Source of the DNA: Mycoplasmopsis citelli
Lineage (GTDB): Bacteria > Bacillota_I > Bacilli_A > Mycoplasmatales > Metamycoplasmataceae
Direction of reading: 5' to 3'
DNA length: 64,000 bases
NCBI RefSeq assembly: GCF_900660645.1
Contig: NZ_LR215036.1
Span: 62,001 to 126,000, forward strand
The first letter of the stretch is position 1; the number at the start of each line of letters is the position of its first letter. Below the pieces are notes generated by a model that was not told the origin of the DNA, searched no databases, and saw only the letters and a list, made by a program, of their open reading frames with translations. The position numbers and the translations under genes are program-made. Below, piece after piece: positions 35,102-45,566 of this stretch.

Positions 35102-35518
35102 ATGAAAAAGGTACCACAAAATCAAGCATTTTTAGATGAAGATGAAATTGAGTTTAATATGCTCAAAACTCTTGCTTTAAATGAAAATGTTCAATTGAAG
35201 GAAGATTTAAAGTGGTTACACAAAAAATTTAAATTAAAAAATTCTGATATTATCGATAATAATTTTAAAGTCTCTGTTCCAATTAATATCAATCAATCGT
35301 TTATTTTAAAAGAAAGTAAGTTAATTGAAAAACAATTAAACCATATCAACTTAGCTTTACATCAAAAAGAATTGTTTTGGTTTGAAAAAAGCAATTTTTC
35401 TCTAAGCGAATTTAATGATATATTAAAAAAATATCTAGTGGATAATTATAATCCTAAGAAAAATCATGTTACTGAAGATGATCAAAATTTAATTGTTATT
35501 AATAAATTGCGAATTTAA
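35102..35518 (+). CDS. Small cytoplasmic protein of unknown function, 138 aa
   Basis: It is soluble, helical and Lys/Asn-rich, with no signal, membrane span or motif that I recognise. It is the first gene of an apparent operon with cmk (14 bases between) and der. A TATAAT box directly precedes it. Because it contains no TGA codon and its Trp are TGG, its frame is unambiguous. Its position before cmk suggests a housekeeping role, but that is inference. Confidence 0.75.
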   Translation: MKKVPQNQAFLDEDEIEFNMLKTLALNENVQLKEDLKWLHKKFKLKNSDIIDNNFKVSVPININQSFILKESKLIEKQLNHINLALHQKELFWFEKSNFSLSEFNDILKKYLVDNYNPKKNHVTEDDQNLIVINKLRI

Positions 35519-35532
35519 TTGGAGGGTATTTT

Positions 35533-36207
35533 ATGAAGGTTAATATTGCAATTGATGGTCCAGCAGGAGCTGGAAAATCGACCGTATCTAAAGAAATTGC
35601 TCAGAGATTAAAATACACATTTATCAATAGCGGAAGTGTTTATCGGGCTATTGCTTATAATGCTTTAAAACAAGGAGCTAATCTTAAGAATAAAGATGAA
35701 GTTTTAGCAACTTTAGAAAAGGGAATGATTAAATTATCTGCTGATGAAGATGTAATTTTAAAAGGTGAAAATATTACTAAAATAATTCGTAATGAGAATG
35801 TATCTTTAGCTGCTCCAATTATTGCAAAAATTCAGCAAGTTCGTGATTTTGTAGTTGAATTTATCCAAGAAATGACCAAAAAAGAAAAAGGTTTTATTAT
35901 TGACGGAAGAGATACTACTTTTAAAATTATGCCTCATGCTGAAGTGAAAATCTTCTTGTGAGCCGATCCAAAAGAGCGAGCATTTCGTCGCAATTTACAA
36001 AATCATGAAATGGGTTATCAATCAAGTTATGACGAAGTGCTTTACGAAATTAAGCAGCGAGATGCTCAAGATATGAATCGTGAAGTTGATCCACTTCATA
36101 AAACCGAAGATTCAATTTTAATTGATTGCACTTATATGGAAATTGAGGAAGTTATTCAATCAATCATTAATTTAGTCAATAATAAAATTAAGGAAATAAA
36201 TGCGTAA
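35533..36207 (+). CDS. cmk: Cytidylate kinase, 224 aa
   Basis: It converts CMP and dCMP to the diphosphates with ATP. The P-loop GPAGAGKST is at residues 9-17, followed by [14 protein letters not shown] (the usual TG.(M/V)YR CMP-site motif), [17 protein letters not shown] and the lid region with [17 protein letters not shown]-coded Trp is at 35959-35961. GGAGGG lies before the ATG. Its stop overlaps the start of der by 8 bases; cmk-der is a conserved pair in Gram-positive bacteria. Confidence 0.95.
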
Positions 36208-37507
36208 TACTATTGCAATTATCGGAAAACCCAATGTAGGTAAAAGCACACTTTTTAATCGTTTAATTGGAAAAAAAGTATCAATTGTACATGATCAACC
36301 AGGGGTAACTCGTGATCGTTTATATGAAAAAATTTATTGAACTGGTAAGGAAATTAAAATCATTGATACCGGAGGAATTGAAATTGAAAATCGTCCTTTT
36401 CAAGATCAAATCCAAATTCAAGCAAAAATCGCAATTGAAGAAGCGGATGTAATTTTATTTTTATTTGATGGATTAAGTGAAATTACTAATGATGATTTAT
36501 TCATTATGAATATCTTACGCAAATCCAATAAACCAATTCTTGCTGTTGCGAATAAATTAGAAAGCAATCAAGAATTTGATTATAGTTGATATAAACTTGG
36601 AGTTGAAGATATTTTTCCAGTCTCTGCGTTGCATGGTGAAGGACTTGGAAATGTTATGGACAAAGCAGTCCAATTGCTTGATTTTACTGATATAGAAGTT
36701 GAAGATCTCTTTAATTTAGCTATTATTGGTAAACCAAATGCAGGAAAAAGCTCGCTTTTAAATAACTTATGTAAGGAAAATCGTTCAATAGTTTCAGAGA
36801 TAGCTGGAACAACTCGTGATAGTGTTAAATCAATTGTTGAAATTAATGAACAAAAATACAATATCATTGACACAGCTGGAATTACTAAAAAAAGCAAACT
36901 TGTCGAAAGTGTAGATCATTATGCGTTAATGCGTGCAATGAATTCTCTTTCAGAAGCTGATTTATCTTTAATTGTTATTGACGCAACACAAAAAGAAATT
37001 TCGCATTTTGATTCACGAATTATTGGGTATGCTCTTGAAAACGAAAAACCAATTATTATTGTCATTAACAAATGAGATTTAATCCAAAAAGAAACTAATA
37101 CAATGGCAGAATATGAAAAAAAACTCCGCAATAAATTTCATTTTGTACCCTGAGTTCCGTTTGTATTTATTTCCGCAAAATACAATCAAAGAATTGAAAA
37201 ATTAATTAAAACTTTAACTGAAGTTAGAGAAAATCTTCAACGAGATATTAAACCTTCTCTTCTTTCAAATTTAATCTTAGAAACTCAAATGATCCAAAAA
37301 GCTCAACCATATAATGGAGGGCGTTTAAATATTTATTATGTTCGCAAAGAGTTTGCAAAAATCCCAACATTTACATTTTTTGTAAATAATAAGAAGTATT
37401 TACATTTTTCCTATCAGCGTTTTTTAGAAAATCAACTACGTGCAAATTTTAATTTTAAAGGATGTCCTTTGAAATTAAATTTCAAAAATAAAAATGGTCT
37501 TGATTAA
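36200..37507 (+). CDS. der: GTPase Der (EngA), ribosome assembly factor, 435 aa
   Basis: Der has two tandem GTPase domains and a KH-like domain and is needed for 50S assembly. Both G1 loops are visible: GKPNVGKST (residues ~9-17) and GKPNAGKSS (~178-186), with DTGGI and DTAGI G3 motifs and ANKLE / NKW G4 motifs. The C-terminal KH-like region includes [19 protein letters not shown]. Length is normal. Several Trp are TGA. The start overlaps cmk, and a strong terminator follows. Confidence 0.96.
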
Positions 37508-37535
37508 CCAATCAAAGTTATTTTCAAGAAATACT

Positions 37536-37574
37536 AAAGCAATCTATTTAATGTTAAATAGATTGCTTTGTTTT
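37536..37574. terminator. Terminator between der and the AbiE locus
   Basis: AAAGCAATCTATTTA pairs perfectly with TAAATAGATTGCTTT across four bases, followed by a T-rich run. It is symmetrical enough to serve both convergent units. Confidence 0.85.
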
Positions 37575-37607
37575 AATTAAAAATTACTTCTTCATATTTT
37601 AAATAGG

Positions 37608-38662
37608 TTATTTATTTTCATTATTTTTTCATTTATCAAAAGATTTAATTGCTTCATTTAAAGCCTTTTCGTGGGATTTTAATTTTTTAAGGATTTGATC
37701 AAAACTAACAATCTCTCCAAAAATCATTTCTTTCATTTTTTATAATCTTCTTTATAAAAATTAATGACTTCAGTTGAAGGAACAAGTTTTAATTTTCCCT
37801 GATAAATTTCATCGTACTGAGGAAAAGAACTTCTGTAAAATTTCTTTTTAAATTCAATAACTGATTTTAACAATTCAAAATTCTCTAAACTTTTATTTTT
37901 TATGTCGCTTTCGAGCATTTTATAAACATCATAATAATGTCGTGAATATCTTTTTTTGTAATTACCATTAGTTCTTTTTGCTTCTGCGTGTAAAATTATC
38001 AATTTATCATAAAAGGTTCTAATCGGATCGACAATTTTTACAATTATTTTTTCTGAAAAAACATCAGGAAAAACTTGAGATATATAAGGTTGAATTATTG
38101 TTTTAGAGGATGGAATCAATTCGGAAATTTTACCAATTTCAAGTTTAATAAAACTTAAAATATAAGAAACTACATCATAATCTTTTGGATAATCAAAATA
38201 TATATTCAATGGCTCGTCTTTATTGATAAAAAACTTAAATTTTTTATTTTTTAAGATTTTGTATAGATCTTTTTTAAGCAATGGAATAACTTAATTTTTC
38301 AAAAAATTTGAAGTTTTTTGATAAAGTTCTTCATTATATTTATCTTGTTTTGTGTTGCTTCTAGGTTTATAAGGATCTTTTTCTGGATAACCTAAAACTC
38401 TTCAATCTAGTGATAAATCAATATCTTCTGAAAATCGTTCAATCAGATTATATGCTTTAGAAAGGCTAGTTCCACCTTTAAATACAAGGTAATCTTTATA
38501 TTTAAAATCGTTAAAAAGATATTTTAAAATAATACAAACTCATAAATCTTTTTCGGTAATTGAGGGAGAAATTTTTAACTTCTCTTCTGTGTTTAAAATA
38601 ATTCTTTTTCTTTTTTCTTCAGGAAGATTGAAAAATTTATTTATTTCATTAATTTCCTTTAT
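37608..38662 (-). pseudogene. AbiEii-type nucleotidyltransferase toxin, broken by a nonsense codon and a 1-base deletion
   Basis: AbiEii toxins are nucleotidyltransferases of type IV toxin-antitoxin and phage-exclusion systems. The N-terminal part has the catalytic signature LVFKGGTSLSKAYNLIERF then SEDIDLSLDW. After FLKN there is an in-frame TAA (38293-38291), and the same frame then continues VIPLLKKDLYKIL through RYSRHYYDVYKML. Near 37736-37741 an A6 run (one A short) shifts the frame, and the usual C-terminus MIFGEIVSFDQILKKL appears in the -1 frame, ending at 37608. No ATG starts the toxin in frame; it is fused to the antitoxin frame. It should therefore be inactive or only partly made. 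Confidence 0.82.
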
Positions 38663-39244
38663 TTTTAATAAAGCATTTCTAATTCAAAAAATTATGTTAC
38701 TTGTATCTTTAAGTAAATCTTCTTCAATATTTTGAGCAAAGAAAGTTAACTTTTTAATTCTTTTGTCGTTTAAATCTCTTTTTCCTATTCTTTGAATTGC
38801 TTCGATTAAAACTGCAAATTTTGATGAACGTTGTTTAATATATTTTTTATTTGTGTGCTTAAAGGAAATTTTTCGACCTCTATAAATATATTCTCGTGAT
38901 GGTCCATCTGAAACATAGATATAAACATTGGAAACTTGATTAGATACTCCAGTGTAATTTAGAGTTGCCTCACCGCCTGGTGCAATTGTTCAATTAAATT
39001 TTTGTGCTAACTTTTGAACAACTTCATCTACAGAAGGATAAGAATATTCATCAACAATGTCAATGTAATACGGTTTGGTATATAAGCCATGCATGATTCT
39101 GCTTATTTCACCCTTTTTTGTGAGTTTATGCAAAATCGATCTTACAACATTTATATTAGCAATATGATCAAAATCTTTTGCACTAAAGATTTTGCAAGGT
39201 GTTTTGCTTATAATTTCTTGGATTTTTTGTTTAGCTTTTTGCAT
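38291..39244 (-). CDS. AbiEi-like antitoxin fused in frame to a truncated toxin, 317 aa
   Basis: The first ~195 residues match the DUF6088/AbiEi antitoxin pattern: a winged HTH (CKIFSAKDFDHIANINVVR then LHKLTKKGEISRIMHGLY) followed by PSVDEVVQKLAQ, GGEATLNYTGVS and VSDGPSREYIYRGRKISFKH. Such antitoxins repress the operon through the HTH. The frame does not stop at the normal end but continues directly into the toxin (INEINKFFNLPEEKRKR) up to the TAA at 38291. Start ATG at 39244 has AGGA upstream and is preferred to an earlier in-frame start at 39280. TGA-coded Trp occur. Fusion by a small indel at the gene junction is the simplest reading. Confidence 0.75.
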
Positions 39245-39568
39245 TTTTATTTCCTGTTTATAAAAATTACAATACTTCAAGAAAAATAAGTTTAAAGTTT
39301 TTTAATTGACGCAACAAAATAATTATTTTTTAAATTTTGAGAATGTTTAATTAAATTTCAATGATAAAAATTATATCATCTAGCCACTTTGTGGACTTTT
39401 TTATTAAGTTATAAAATTGAGGTTTTGAATAAATGTTATTTAAAAATCAAACATCTTCCCCATTATAGTAATAAGATTTTTGCTCAAAACTCAAAAAATT
39501 TTTTTAAATTCTAAAATAAAAGCAAAAACTTTTGCTTCTATTTCCTTTTTAATTTAAGAAATTTTTAA
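39245..39568. other. Intergenic spacer, AbiE to rpmE
   Basis: About 320 AT-rich bases. It should hold the promoter of the AbiE unit on the minus strand. A small hairpin AAGCAAAA/TTTTGCTT lies near 39519-39537. No gene is visible. Confidence 0.5.
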
Positions 39569-39569
39569 T

Positions 39570-39590
39570 AAAAAACGCACTAATGTGCGT
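39570..39590 (-). terminator. Terminator of the rpsD-rpmE unit
   Basis: On the minus strand, ACGCAC pairs with GTGCGT around ATTA and is followed by a T-run. It lies 10 bases after the rpmE stop. Confidence 0.8.
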
Positions 39591-39599
39591 TTATGGAAA

Positions 39600-39809
39600 T
39601 TATTTAGCCTTTTTTTCAAGACGTTTATTGAATTTATCAATTCTACCAGTAGCTTTAGCTTGTGAACGATTTCCAGTGTAAACAGGGTGGCACCCTGAAC
39701 AAACATCAACGCTAAATTGTTTTTTAACTGAACCGAATTTGAAAGATTTTTGGCAAGTTGAACAAGTAACTTCAACAAAGTGGTATTGTGGATGAATATC
39801 TTTTTTCAT
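39600..39809 (-). CDS. rpmE: 50S ribosomal protein L31, zinc-binding type, 69 aa
   Basis: It starts MKKDIHPQY, as L31 does, and keeps both zinc pairs (Cys16-Cys19 and Cys37-Cys40), then the HPVYTG segment and a basic tail. It is the zinc (C+) form rather than the zinc-free YkgM-like form. It follows rpsD on the minus strand by 18 bases with its own GGAG ribosome-binding site. Confidence 0.95.
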   Translation of the reverse strand: MKKDIHPQYHFVEVTCSTCQKSFKFGSVKKQFSVDVCSGCHPVYTGNRSQAKATGRIDKFNKRLEKKAK

Positions 39810-39827
39810 ATGCTACAATCTCCTTTA

Positions 39828-40427
39828 TTATTTTGAATAGAACTCAACAATTAAAGCATCTTTAATTTCTGAGTGCATTTCGGTTCTTTCTGGTAAACGG
39901 TCTAATGTTACGCTAAATTCTTTACGAGTTAATCATGCTGCTGGAGCCTTAGCTTCAAGAGCGGCAAGAACTTGTTCGTTTTTAGTTAATTTATCTTTTA
40001 ATTGAATTACATCACCTGGAAGAATTACCATTGAAGGAATATCAGCTTTTTTACCATTTAAAGTAAAGTGTCCATGGTTAACTAATTGGCGTGCTTGTCT
40101 TCTAGTTGAAGCAAATCCAGCACGATAAACAACATTATCTAATCTTGATTCAAGGAGTTGAAGTAAGTTAGTCCCAGTAACTCCTTTTAATTTCATAGCT
40201 TTTTGGTATGCTTTACGAAGTTGTTTTTCACTAATTCCAAAGGTGTGTTTTACTTTTTGTTTTTCGTAAAGGTGTAATCCATAATCTGAAAGCTTAGTTC
40301 TTTTGTTCCCGTGTTGACCTGGGGCGTAAGTTCTTTTTTTACCTTTAGCAAACTCTTTTCCAGTTTCTAGAATTGAAAATCCTAAACGACGAGAAATTTT
40401 AAACACAGGTCCTGTATATCTTGACAT
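39828..40427 (-). CDS. rpsD: 30S ribosomal protein S4, 199 aa
   Basis: S4 binds 16S rRNA early in 30S assembly. It begins [19 protein letters not shown] and carries the S4 RNA-binding domain ([34 protein letters not shown]). Length is normal for the group. A TGA-coded Trp lies near the C-terminus (39933-39935). GAGGAAAA precedes the ATG. S4 often represses its own mRNA; no specific leader fold could be supported in the 5' region here. It is followed by rpmE. Confidence 0.96.
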
Positions 40428-40713
40428 GTAATTTTCCTCTTTTCTGCATAAAAGAGAAAGTTTATTTCTAATTAGTTAATTTTGCTTTAATGATTTTGGT
40501 GTTTCAGCATCCCTACTATCAAATTTAAAACATATCAAAATTGGAGCTAATTATAATAAACTGCTGTAATTTATGCTTTTTAATTTTACCAGAATATTTT
40601 TTTAAATAAAATCATTTTAATCAATACTTTATGATTAAAAAAAGTCTAAAAATGGTAATATATTAAAAGTATATATAGCATGATTTATCACTTTGCTATT
40701 TTTAAGGAACCTA
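40428..40713. other. Divergent promoter region, rpsD / nusB
   Basis: About 285 bases between the divergent starts. It must hold promoters for both units. The segment near 40510-40530 (CAGCATCCCTACTATC) is richer in G+C than its surroundings, but I could not assign it to a known leader. Confidence 0.4.
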
Positions 40714-41187
40714 ATGGGAAAAATTAAATCAAGAAGAAGAACTCGTATTGAAATTATTCAAGTTTTATATAAATTTGAGCTTTTTAATGAGCCGATTAAT
40801 TTAGTAGAAGTGTTTGATAATTATGATTTTTTAGATCAAATTCAAATTAAAAAAATTGAATCTATTTCCAAAAATTATAATTTTCTCAAAACCAGTTTAG
40901 TTAGTTTAGTCAACCAAAGTTGATCATGAGACAGAATTTCGCCACTAACTCGAGCAATTATTATCAATGGAGCTAGTGAGTGTTTTTACTTACAACCTCG
41001 AATTGTTTTTAATGAAGCAGTTGAAATCGCTAAATTGTTTTTTGAACCTACTGAAATTAAAGATGAAAATGGCGAAATTATCAACAAACACGATAGTAAG
41101 CAATATAAATTTGTTAATGCTATTTTACAAAACTTTTACAAGTTATTGGTAAATATGGAAGCTAAAAGCTCTCATGAAAATGCTTAA
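40714..41187 (+). CDS. nusB: Transcription antitermination factor NusB, 157 aa
   Basis: NusB with NusE binds boxA RNA in rRNA leaders; boxA-like sites are present before both rRNAs in this window. The N-terminal SRRRTRIEIIQVLYKFEL and the C-terminal FVNAILQNFYK are the usual NusB signatures, with TGA-coded Trp in between. The ATG at 40714 has AAGGA upstream; an earlier in-frame start lacks one. The end overlaps the next gene by 8 bases, opening a tightly packed eight-gene run. Confidence 0.88.
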
Positions 41188-41650
41188 TTTATTTAAACTT
41201 TTTAAGCGATACTTAAAAATTCGTAAGCAAAGAGCGTATTTTTATTTTTGAAAAAATCGCCTCAATTTTACCATTAACAAATTTACACAAATGGGACTAA
41301 TTAATAAAACCCTGCCTGAAGATCAAATCACATTTGATGGACATAAATGGGAAACTTTGGATGATTTTATTTTAAAATTTAACTTGAATTTGTCCTTCCC
41401 AGAGTTTATTAATAATGATCAACAAGAGATGATTAAAAATTTTTATGTGTTCTTTTTTTATCAACTTGCATATAAAACTAATCATAAAAAAATTAAAATT
41501 GTTTTTTTGAAAAAACAGCCATATTTAAAAAAGGATAAAACTAGTGTAAATCATTTTAAACGTTTGCATTATTATAAATTTTTAGATCAGTTTAAGCAAA
41601 TTGAAGATTACAATGTCATTTTAAGGGAAATTCTTAGAAAAATTTTATAG
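41180..41650 (+). CDS. Protein of unknown function, 156 aa
   Basis: It is basic, aromatic and Lys-rich, with no signal peptide or membrane span and no motif that I recognise. It overlaps the end of nusB by 8 bases and is followed by sufS after 15 bases, so translation is probably coupled within the operon. An early TGA-coded Trp (41250s) confirms that the frame begins at the ATG at 41180 and not at an internal Met. Confidence 0.72.
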
Positions 41651-41665
41651 GAGAAACAGGCAATT

Positions 41666-42811
41666 ATGGATTATAAAAAAGATTTTCCAGCTGCATGAAA
41701 TATTACATATTTTGATTCAGCGGCTTTAGTACTTAAACCTAAAGTAGCAATTGATGCAGTAAATAATTATTACCAAAATATCTCCATTTCATCCCGCACA
41801 GCTGATACCCCTTTAGGGAATTTGGTTAATAGTACCATTAATTCAGTACGCCAAAAAGTTGCTCATTTAATTGACGCAACCCCTCAAGAAGTAATTTTTA
41901 CCAGCGGAACTACTGAGTCATTGAATTTAATTGCTAATATGTTTGAACAAATTCTTACTCAAGAAGATGAAATTTTACTTAGTCCTTATAATCATTCTTC
42001 AAATATGGTTCCTTGAATTGAACTTGCTAACAAAATAGGGGCAAAAGTCATTATTAGTGAAGATTTACTTAATTCAATTACTTTAAAAACTAAAATTATT
42101 GCTTTTGCTCAAGAGAATAATACTTTTAATGTTCCTTTAGATGTGGAAAATATTTATGCAAAAGCAAATGAAGTTGGTGCTTATGTGATTAATGATTGTG
42201 CTCAAAGTATTTCGCATCAAAAAAATTCTTTAAAAAATTCTCATGTTATTGCTTTTAGTTGCAATAAGTTTTACGGGCCAACTGGAATGGGTGTTTTAGC
42301 AATTCAAGAAAAGTTATTAAAAATACTTAAACCCACAAAATTCGGTGGAGGATCTGTTAATGAAATCTCTTCAGCACAAAGTTGGACCATTAAAGATACT
42401 ATTTACAAATTTGAGCCTGGGACTCCAAATTTAGCTGGTTTTTTTATGTTTGATAAATCACTGGATTATTTTAATAGTATCGGTTATAAGCAAACACAAG
42501 TAATTTTAAATGAGCTTAGTAAATACTTGCATGCACAATTAAAGCAGTTAAACAACGTTGAAGTTTTTTCGCAAGAAGGTGATTATATTGCCTTAATTAA
42601 TGTAAAAAATATCAATGCTCAAGATGTAGCTACTTATTTAGGATCTAAAGGAATTTACACTATTGCAGGAATTTTTTGTGCTCATTATTTAAGAAACATT
42701 AAACCAAATTATTCATATTTACGCATTAGTTTAGGGATTTACAATACTAAAGAAGACATCGATAAATTGATTTATCATCTAAAAAATGGAGGTGATTTTT
42801 ATGGATTTTAA
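41666..42811 (+). CDS. sufS: Cysteine desulfurase, SufS-like (class V aminotransferase), 381 aa
   Basis: It takes sulfur from cysteine using PLP and passes it to the scaffold made by the next gene. Class V features are visible: FTSGTTESLNLIANM (~75-90), NDCAQSISH (~177, PLP aspartate), and the PLP lysine in AFSCNKFYGPTGMG (Lys201; most SufS have His-Lys here). The sulfur-carrying Cys is Cys338 in GIFCAHY. The frame uses TGA Trp. GGAG lies before the ATG. Its last 11 bases overlap sufU, a classical sufS-sufU pair. Confidence 0.9.
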
Positions 42812-43217
42812 TGCTAATAAAGCTCGAGAAATTATTATGAATCATTATCTAGATCCTGAAAATAAAAAACCTTTAAGTGTTGATGATGGAGAGGTTTTTT
42901 TTAGCTCTACTTGTTCAGATAAATTAATTTTACACACAAAATTTAAGGACAAAAAACTAATTGAAGCTTCTTTTGATGGACATGGATGTGCGATTTTTAT
43001 TGCTGCTAGCGATATTTTATTATCCCTTTTAAAAAACAAAAACATCGATGAAATTGAGCAAGTTCTTTTGATTTATCAAAAATTTATTATGCAAGAAGAA
43101 CTTTCAAATGAGCAAATTAATTTACTAGGGGATTTATGAGTCTTTTACAATGTTAAAACACACTTAAATCGAACCACTTGTGCACTGCTAACTGCTGAAA
43201 AGATTTTAAAAAACTAA
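42801..43217 (+). CDS. sufU: SufU/IscU-like FeS scaffold or sulfur acceptor, 138 aa
   Basis: The three conserved Cys and their contexts are visible: SSTCSD (~35), DGHGCAIFIAASD (~60) and RTTCALL (~125), as in SufU. SufU receives sulfur from SufS for FeS-cluster or thio-tRNA synthesis. The ATG at 42801 is set by GGAGGT just upstream, inside the sufS end. A TGA Trp lies at 43137-43139. The stop shares an A with the start of dinB (TAATG). Confidence 0.88.
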
Positions 43218-44458
43218 TGCAAAAATCTTTTATTTTTCATATTGATTTTGATTCTTATTTTGTTAGTGCGTTGCGCTCAATTAGACCGGAATTAAAAGGA
43301 AAACCGGTTGCAGTTGGAAAAAATGGTCCTGAATTTCTTGTAACTTCAGTGAGTTATGAACTTCGGGCAAAAGGTGTTAAAACAGGCATGATTAATTATG
43401 AAATATTAAAAATTGAGCCTAAAACCATTTTTGTTGAAGGTCACTTTGATATTTTTACAACTATTTCCACAAATATTTTTAAACATTTAAGCAAAAATTA
43501 TTCTTCATTAATTAGCGTTGTATCAATTGATGAATGCTATTTAGATGTCACTGATTTAGTTTTTAGTTTTGAGCAGGCTTATAAATTAGCTCAAAAAATG
43601 CAAAATGAAATTTTAGAGCTTTTTGATATTCCAGTAACAATTGGGATATCATATAATTGCTTTTTTGCTAAAATGACCACTAATATTTCCAAACCCTTTG
43701 GAATTGGAATGACCACTAAAGATAATTATCAAAGTAATTTTTTTAATTTAGAGATTGAAAATTATTATGGAATTGGAAAAGCATCTGCACAAAAATTAAG
43801 GAAATTAGGAATAAATTATATTAAAGATTTAGTTAAAGAAGATCTTAATCATTATCAATTAAAAAGTGTTTTTGGAATTATATATCGTCAATGAATCGCT
43901 AATTTAAATCCTAATCATTATGATCGAATTGTTTTAAAAAACTCACTTCCTAAAGGCATTGGTAACGAAATCACTTTTACTAGTAAAAATTTAGATTATG
44001 AACAAATTTTAGAAAATTTACAAAAAGTTGTTTCACTGGTGATTTTACGCTGCAAGCGACAAATGTTAGTTGGAAATGTACTAACTTTAGTGGTGCGCCA
44101 TCAAAATAAAAAATGACAAAATAAGCAACAAAAACTTTCTCAATTTACCAATGATTTTAATTTTATTTTTACTAAAGCTAAAGAATTATATTTAGCACAT
44201 TTTTCAGAGACAAAAATTATTGGAATTGGAATTAGGATTAATAATTTAATCTTTGAATTTGAGCAAGAAAAAAACTTTAATTTATTCGAAATTGCTAGCA
44301 ATAAAAATTTTACTAAGTTAAATCAACTTATTTCTCAAGTTAATCGAAAATTAAATAAACCAATTTTATATACTATGAAAGAGTATAATGAACTTAAGAG
44401 TTTAGAAAATAAAACTAATAAATTTGATTTAGAAGGATTTACATTCAAAAAAAGATAA
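43217..44458 (+). CDS. dinB: Y-family DNA polymerase IV (DinB), 413 aa
   Basis: It carries out translesion DNA synthesis. The metal-binding HIDFDSYFVSAL at the N-terminus and VVSIDECYLDVT (~105) are the Y-family catalytic motifs, followed by the GIGKASAQKLRKLGI helix-hairpin-helix (~190) and a little-finger domain. The frame passes TGA Trp codons at 43892 and later. Its start overlaps the sufU stop. A ribosome-binding AAGGAG at its end serves the next gene. Confidence 0.93.
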
Positions 44459-44470
44459 GGAGAACCGAAA

Positions 44471-45565
44471 ATGAAAAAAATCGCAATTTATGGTGGTAGT
44501 TTTGACCCGATTCATAAAGGTCATATTGCAGCTGCTAGATATGTCATCGAAGAACTTCAATTAGATGAACTTTATTTTGTACCGGCAAATAATTCCCCTT
44601 TTAAAACAAAATCAAAAAATAATAATGCTTTACATCGTGTTAATATGTTAAGGCTAGTAACTGAAGAAAAAATGTTTGTGAGTGATTTTGAAATTAAGCG
44701 AGGAGGAACTAGTTATACTATTGACACGGTTAAATATTTTGCTAAAAAATTTCCTCAAGACCAGTTATTTTTAATTATCGGAAGTGATCATTTACCTAAA
44801 TTAGATAAATGAAAAGATATTCAAAAAATTGCTCAGCTATCTAAAATTGTGGTTTTACGCAGAAGCAAAAACATTAATAAAATTAATGCTAAAAAATATC
44901 AAGCCATTATTTTGAAAAATCCATTGTGAGATTTTTCATCCACAGAATTTAAAAAAGGATACTTAGATAGTGTTGAAGATGTGATTATGGATTATATTCA
45001 AGAAAACGGACTTTATTTAGAAAAAATTATTCATTCAATGTTGAGTGCTTTACGTGCAAAACACTGCATTAGTACTGGGAACTTTGCAGCTGAAATGGCT
45101 AAAAAATTTAACATTAGTGCAAAAAAAGCATATGTAGCCGGAATTTTACATGACATTGCTAAAGAATGAGACGAAGATCAATCACGAGCTTTTTTAGCTC
45201 AATACGAACCACAATATGCAAATGTTTTAAAACATGAATTGCATCAAGTGTGTGGATATACTTGAGTTAAGCATGCTTATAAATTAAAAGATCATGACAT
45301 TTTACATGCAATTTTAGTGCATACAACTTTAGATGATGGAACTAATGAACGTAAAATAAGTAATTTAGATAAAATTATTTTTATTAGCGATAAAATTTCT
45401 CCAGGAAGACGCTTTCCAGGAATTCAAAAACTTCGTCAACTTGCTTTTGAAGATTTGGATGCAACATTTGAAAAAGTTATTCAGTATGTTTATGAATATA
45501 ACATTCAAAAAGGAGTAAAATTTTCTCAAAGACAACAGGAAATATACAGAAAGTACCTTAAATAA
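44471..45565 (+). CDS. nadD: Fused NadD (NaMN adenylyltransferase) - YqeK (HD hydrolase), 364 aa
   Basis: The first ~185 residues are NadD, which adenylates nicotinate mononucleotide in NAD synthesis: GGSFDPIHKGH (residues 8-18) is the nucleotidyltransferase motif, and IIGSDHLPKLDKW follows. The rest is an HD domain like YqeK, with ILHDIAKEW (~235) as the metal site; YqeK proteins hydrolyse Ap4A. In Firmicutes these are adjacent genes; in mycoplasmas a fusion is known. The frame is continuous only with TGA as Trp. The gene is followed by rluB after 1 base. Confidence 0.92.
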
Positions 45566-45566
45566 A

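Noticed and set aside
40428-40530. An S4-type autoregulatory leader before rpsD
   Set aside because: I could not draw a pseudoknot or a conserved fold; the slightly GC-richer patch alone is not enough.
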